Assembly: GCF_019218295.1 (NCBI RefSeq) | Contig: NZ_JAHUZF010000006.1 | Span: 1,550,001-1,614,000, forward strand | DNA length: 64,000 nucleotides | Source of the DNA: Maritimibacter sp. DP1N21-5 | GTDB taxonomy: Bacteria; Pseudomonadota; Alphaproteobacteria; Rhodobacterales; Rhodobacteraceae | Direction of reading: 5' to 3' | Shown here: positions 61,954-64,000 of the stretch, in pieces | How the letters are laid out: the number at the start of each line of letters is the position of its first letter | Numbering within the stretch: the stretch's first letter is position 1 | Translations under genes and position numbers: made by a program | Notes under the pieces: generated by a model | What the model saw: only the letters and a program-made list of their open reading frames with translations | Database searches by the model: none | What the model was told of the DNA's origin: nothing

Positions 61954-64000
<2,047 letters not shown>

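Overview
The window is a stretch of GC-rich (roughly 65%) bacterial chromosome that reads as a marine-type Rhodobacteraceae (Roseobacter group). The identification rests on gene content: an EF-P next to a small DUF6280-like protein, PqiA split into two genes, TRAP transporters, an adenosylcobalamin-dependent ribonucleotide reductase with a cobalamin biosynthesis gene nearby, DUF1489, DUF1194 and H-type lectin genes, and the atpG-atpD-atpC end of an F1 operon. No insertion sequence, prophage, integrase or CRISPR array was seen. The DNA is densely coding, with many ATGA or TGATG start/stop overlaps.

Layout. 1-5 kb: end of ygfZ, a fructosamine-kinase-like gene, efp, a DUF6280-like gene, cobQ. 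3.6-7.1 kb (minus): pcm, tolC and an acidic protein with PopZ-like ends, the order seen around popZ in Caulobacter. 7.4-14.3 kb: tRNA-Cys, then a divergent polysaccharide locus made of a 1170-residue protein (GH18-like, NodB deacetylase and GT2 domains) and a Tat-type DUF3131 protein, followed by a small secreted protein. 14.3-15.05 kb is a gene-poor, AT-richer island. 15-19.3 kb: a MacB/LolD-type ABC export operon with an FNR-like box at its start. 19.35-24.7 kb: a TetR regulator diverging from a DgcA/GbcA/GbcB-like set, probably for demethylation of glycine betaine or a related N-methylated osmolyte. 24.8-28.5 kb: nrdJ, DUF1489 and two overlapping Lrp-type regulators. 28.8-34.1 kb: a Hint-domain protein, ilvC, an EamA transporter and a two-component system. 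34.4-36.3 kb: a DegP-type protease and an NsrR-like Rrf2 regulator with an FNR-type box. 36.5-43.6 kb (minus): an LLM flavin enzyme, then a TRAP transporter, MarR regulator, acyl-CoA synthetase and enoyl-CoA hydratase that look like one uptake-and-activation operon for an organic acid. 43.9-50.5 kb: an uncharacterised co-directional set (coiled-coil membrane protein, periplasmic ClpP-like protease, FAD/NAD(P) protein, phospholipase D) facing a GAF-EAL protein. 50.7-54.8 kb: YcgN-type protein, threonine aldolase, hydrolase, DsbA-like isomerase and prs. 54.9-58.9 kb: pqiA1-pqiA2-pqiB-pqiC for envelope lipid transport. 58.9-64 kb: H-type lectin, TetA-type MFS transporter, DUF1194 protein and atpC-atpD-atpG.

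The least described parts are the GH18/deacetylase/GT2 plus DUF3131 locus, the PopZ-like gene, and the membrane protein/ClpP-like/flavoprotein/PLD set. Three TTGA-N6-TCAA dyads (15000, 36320, 42552) and two half-site arrays (1613 and 28562) are the clearest regulatory signals.
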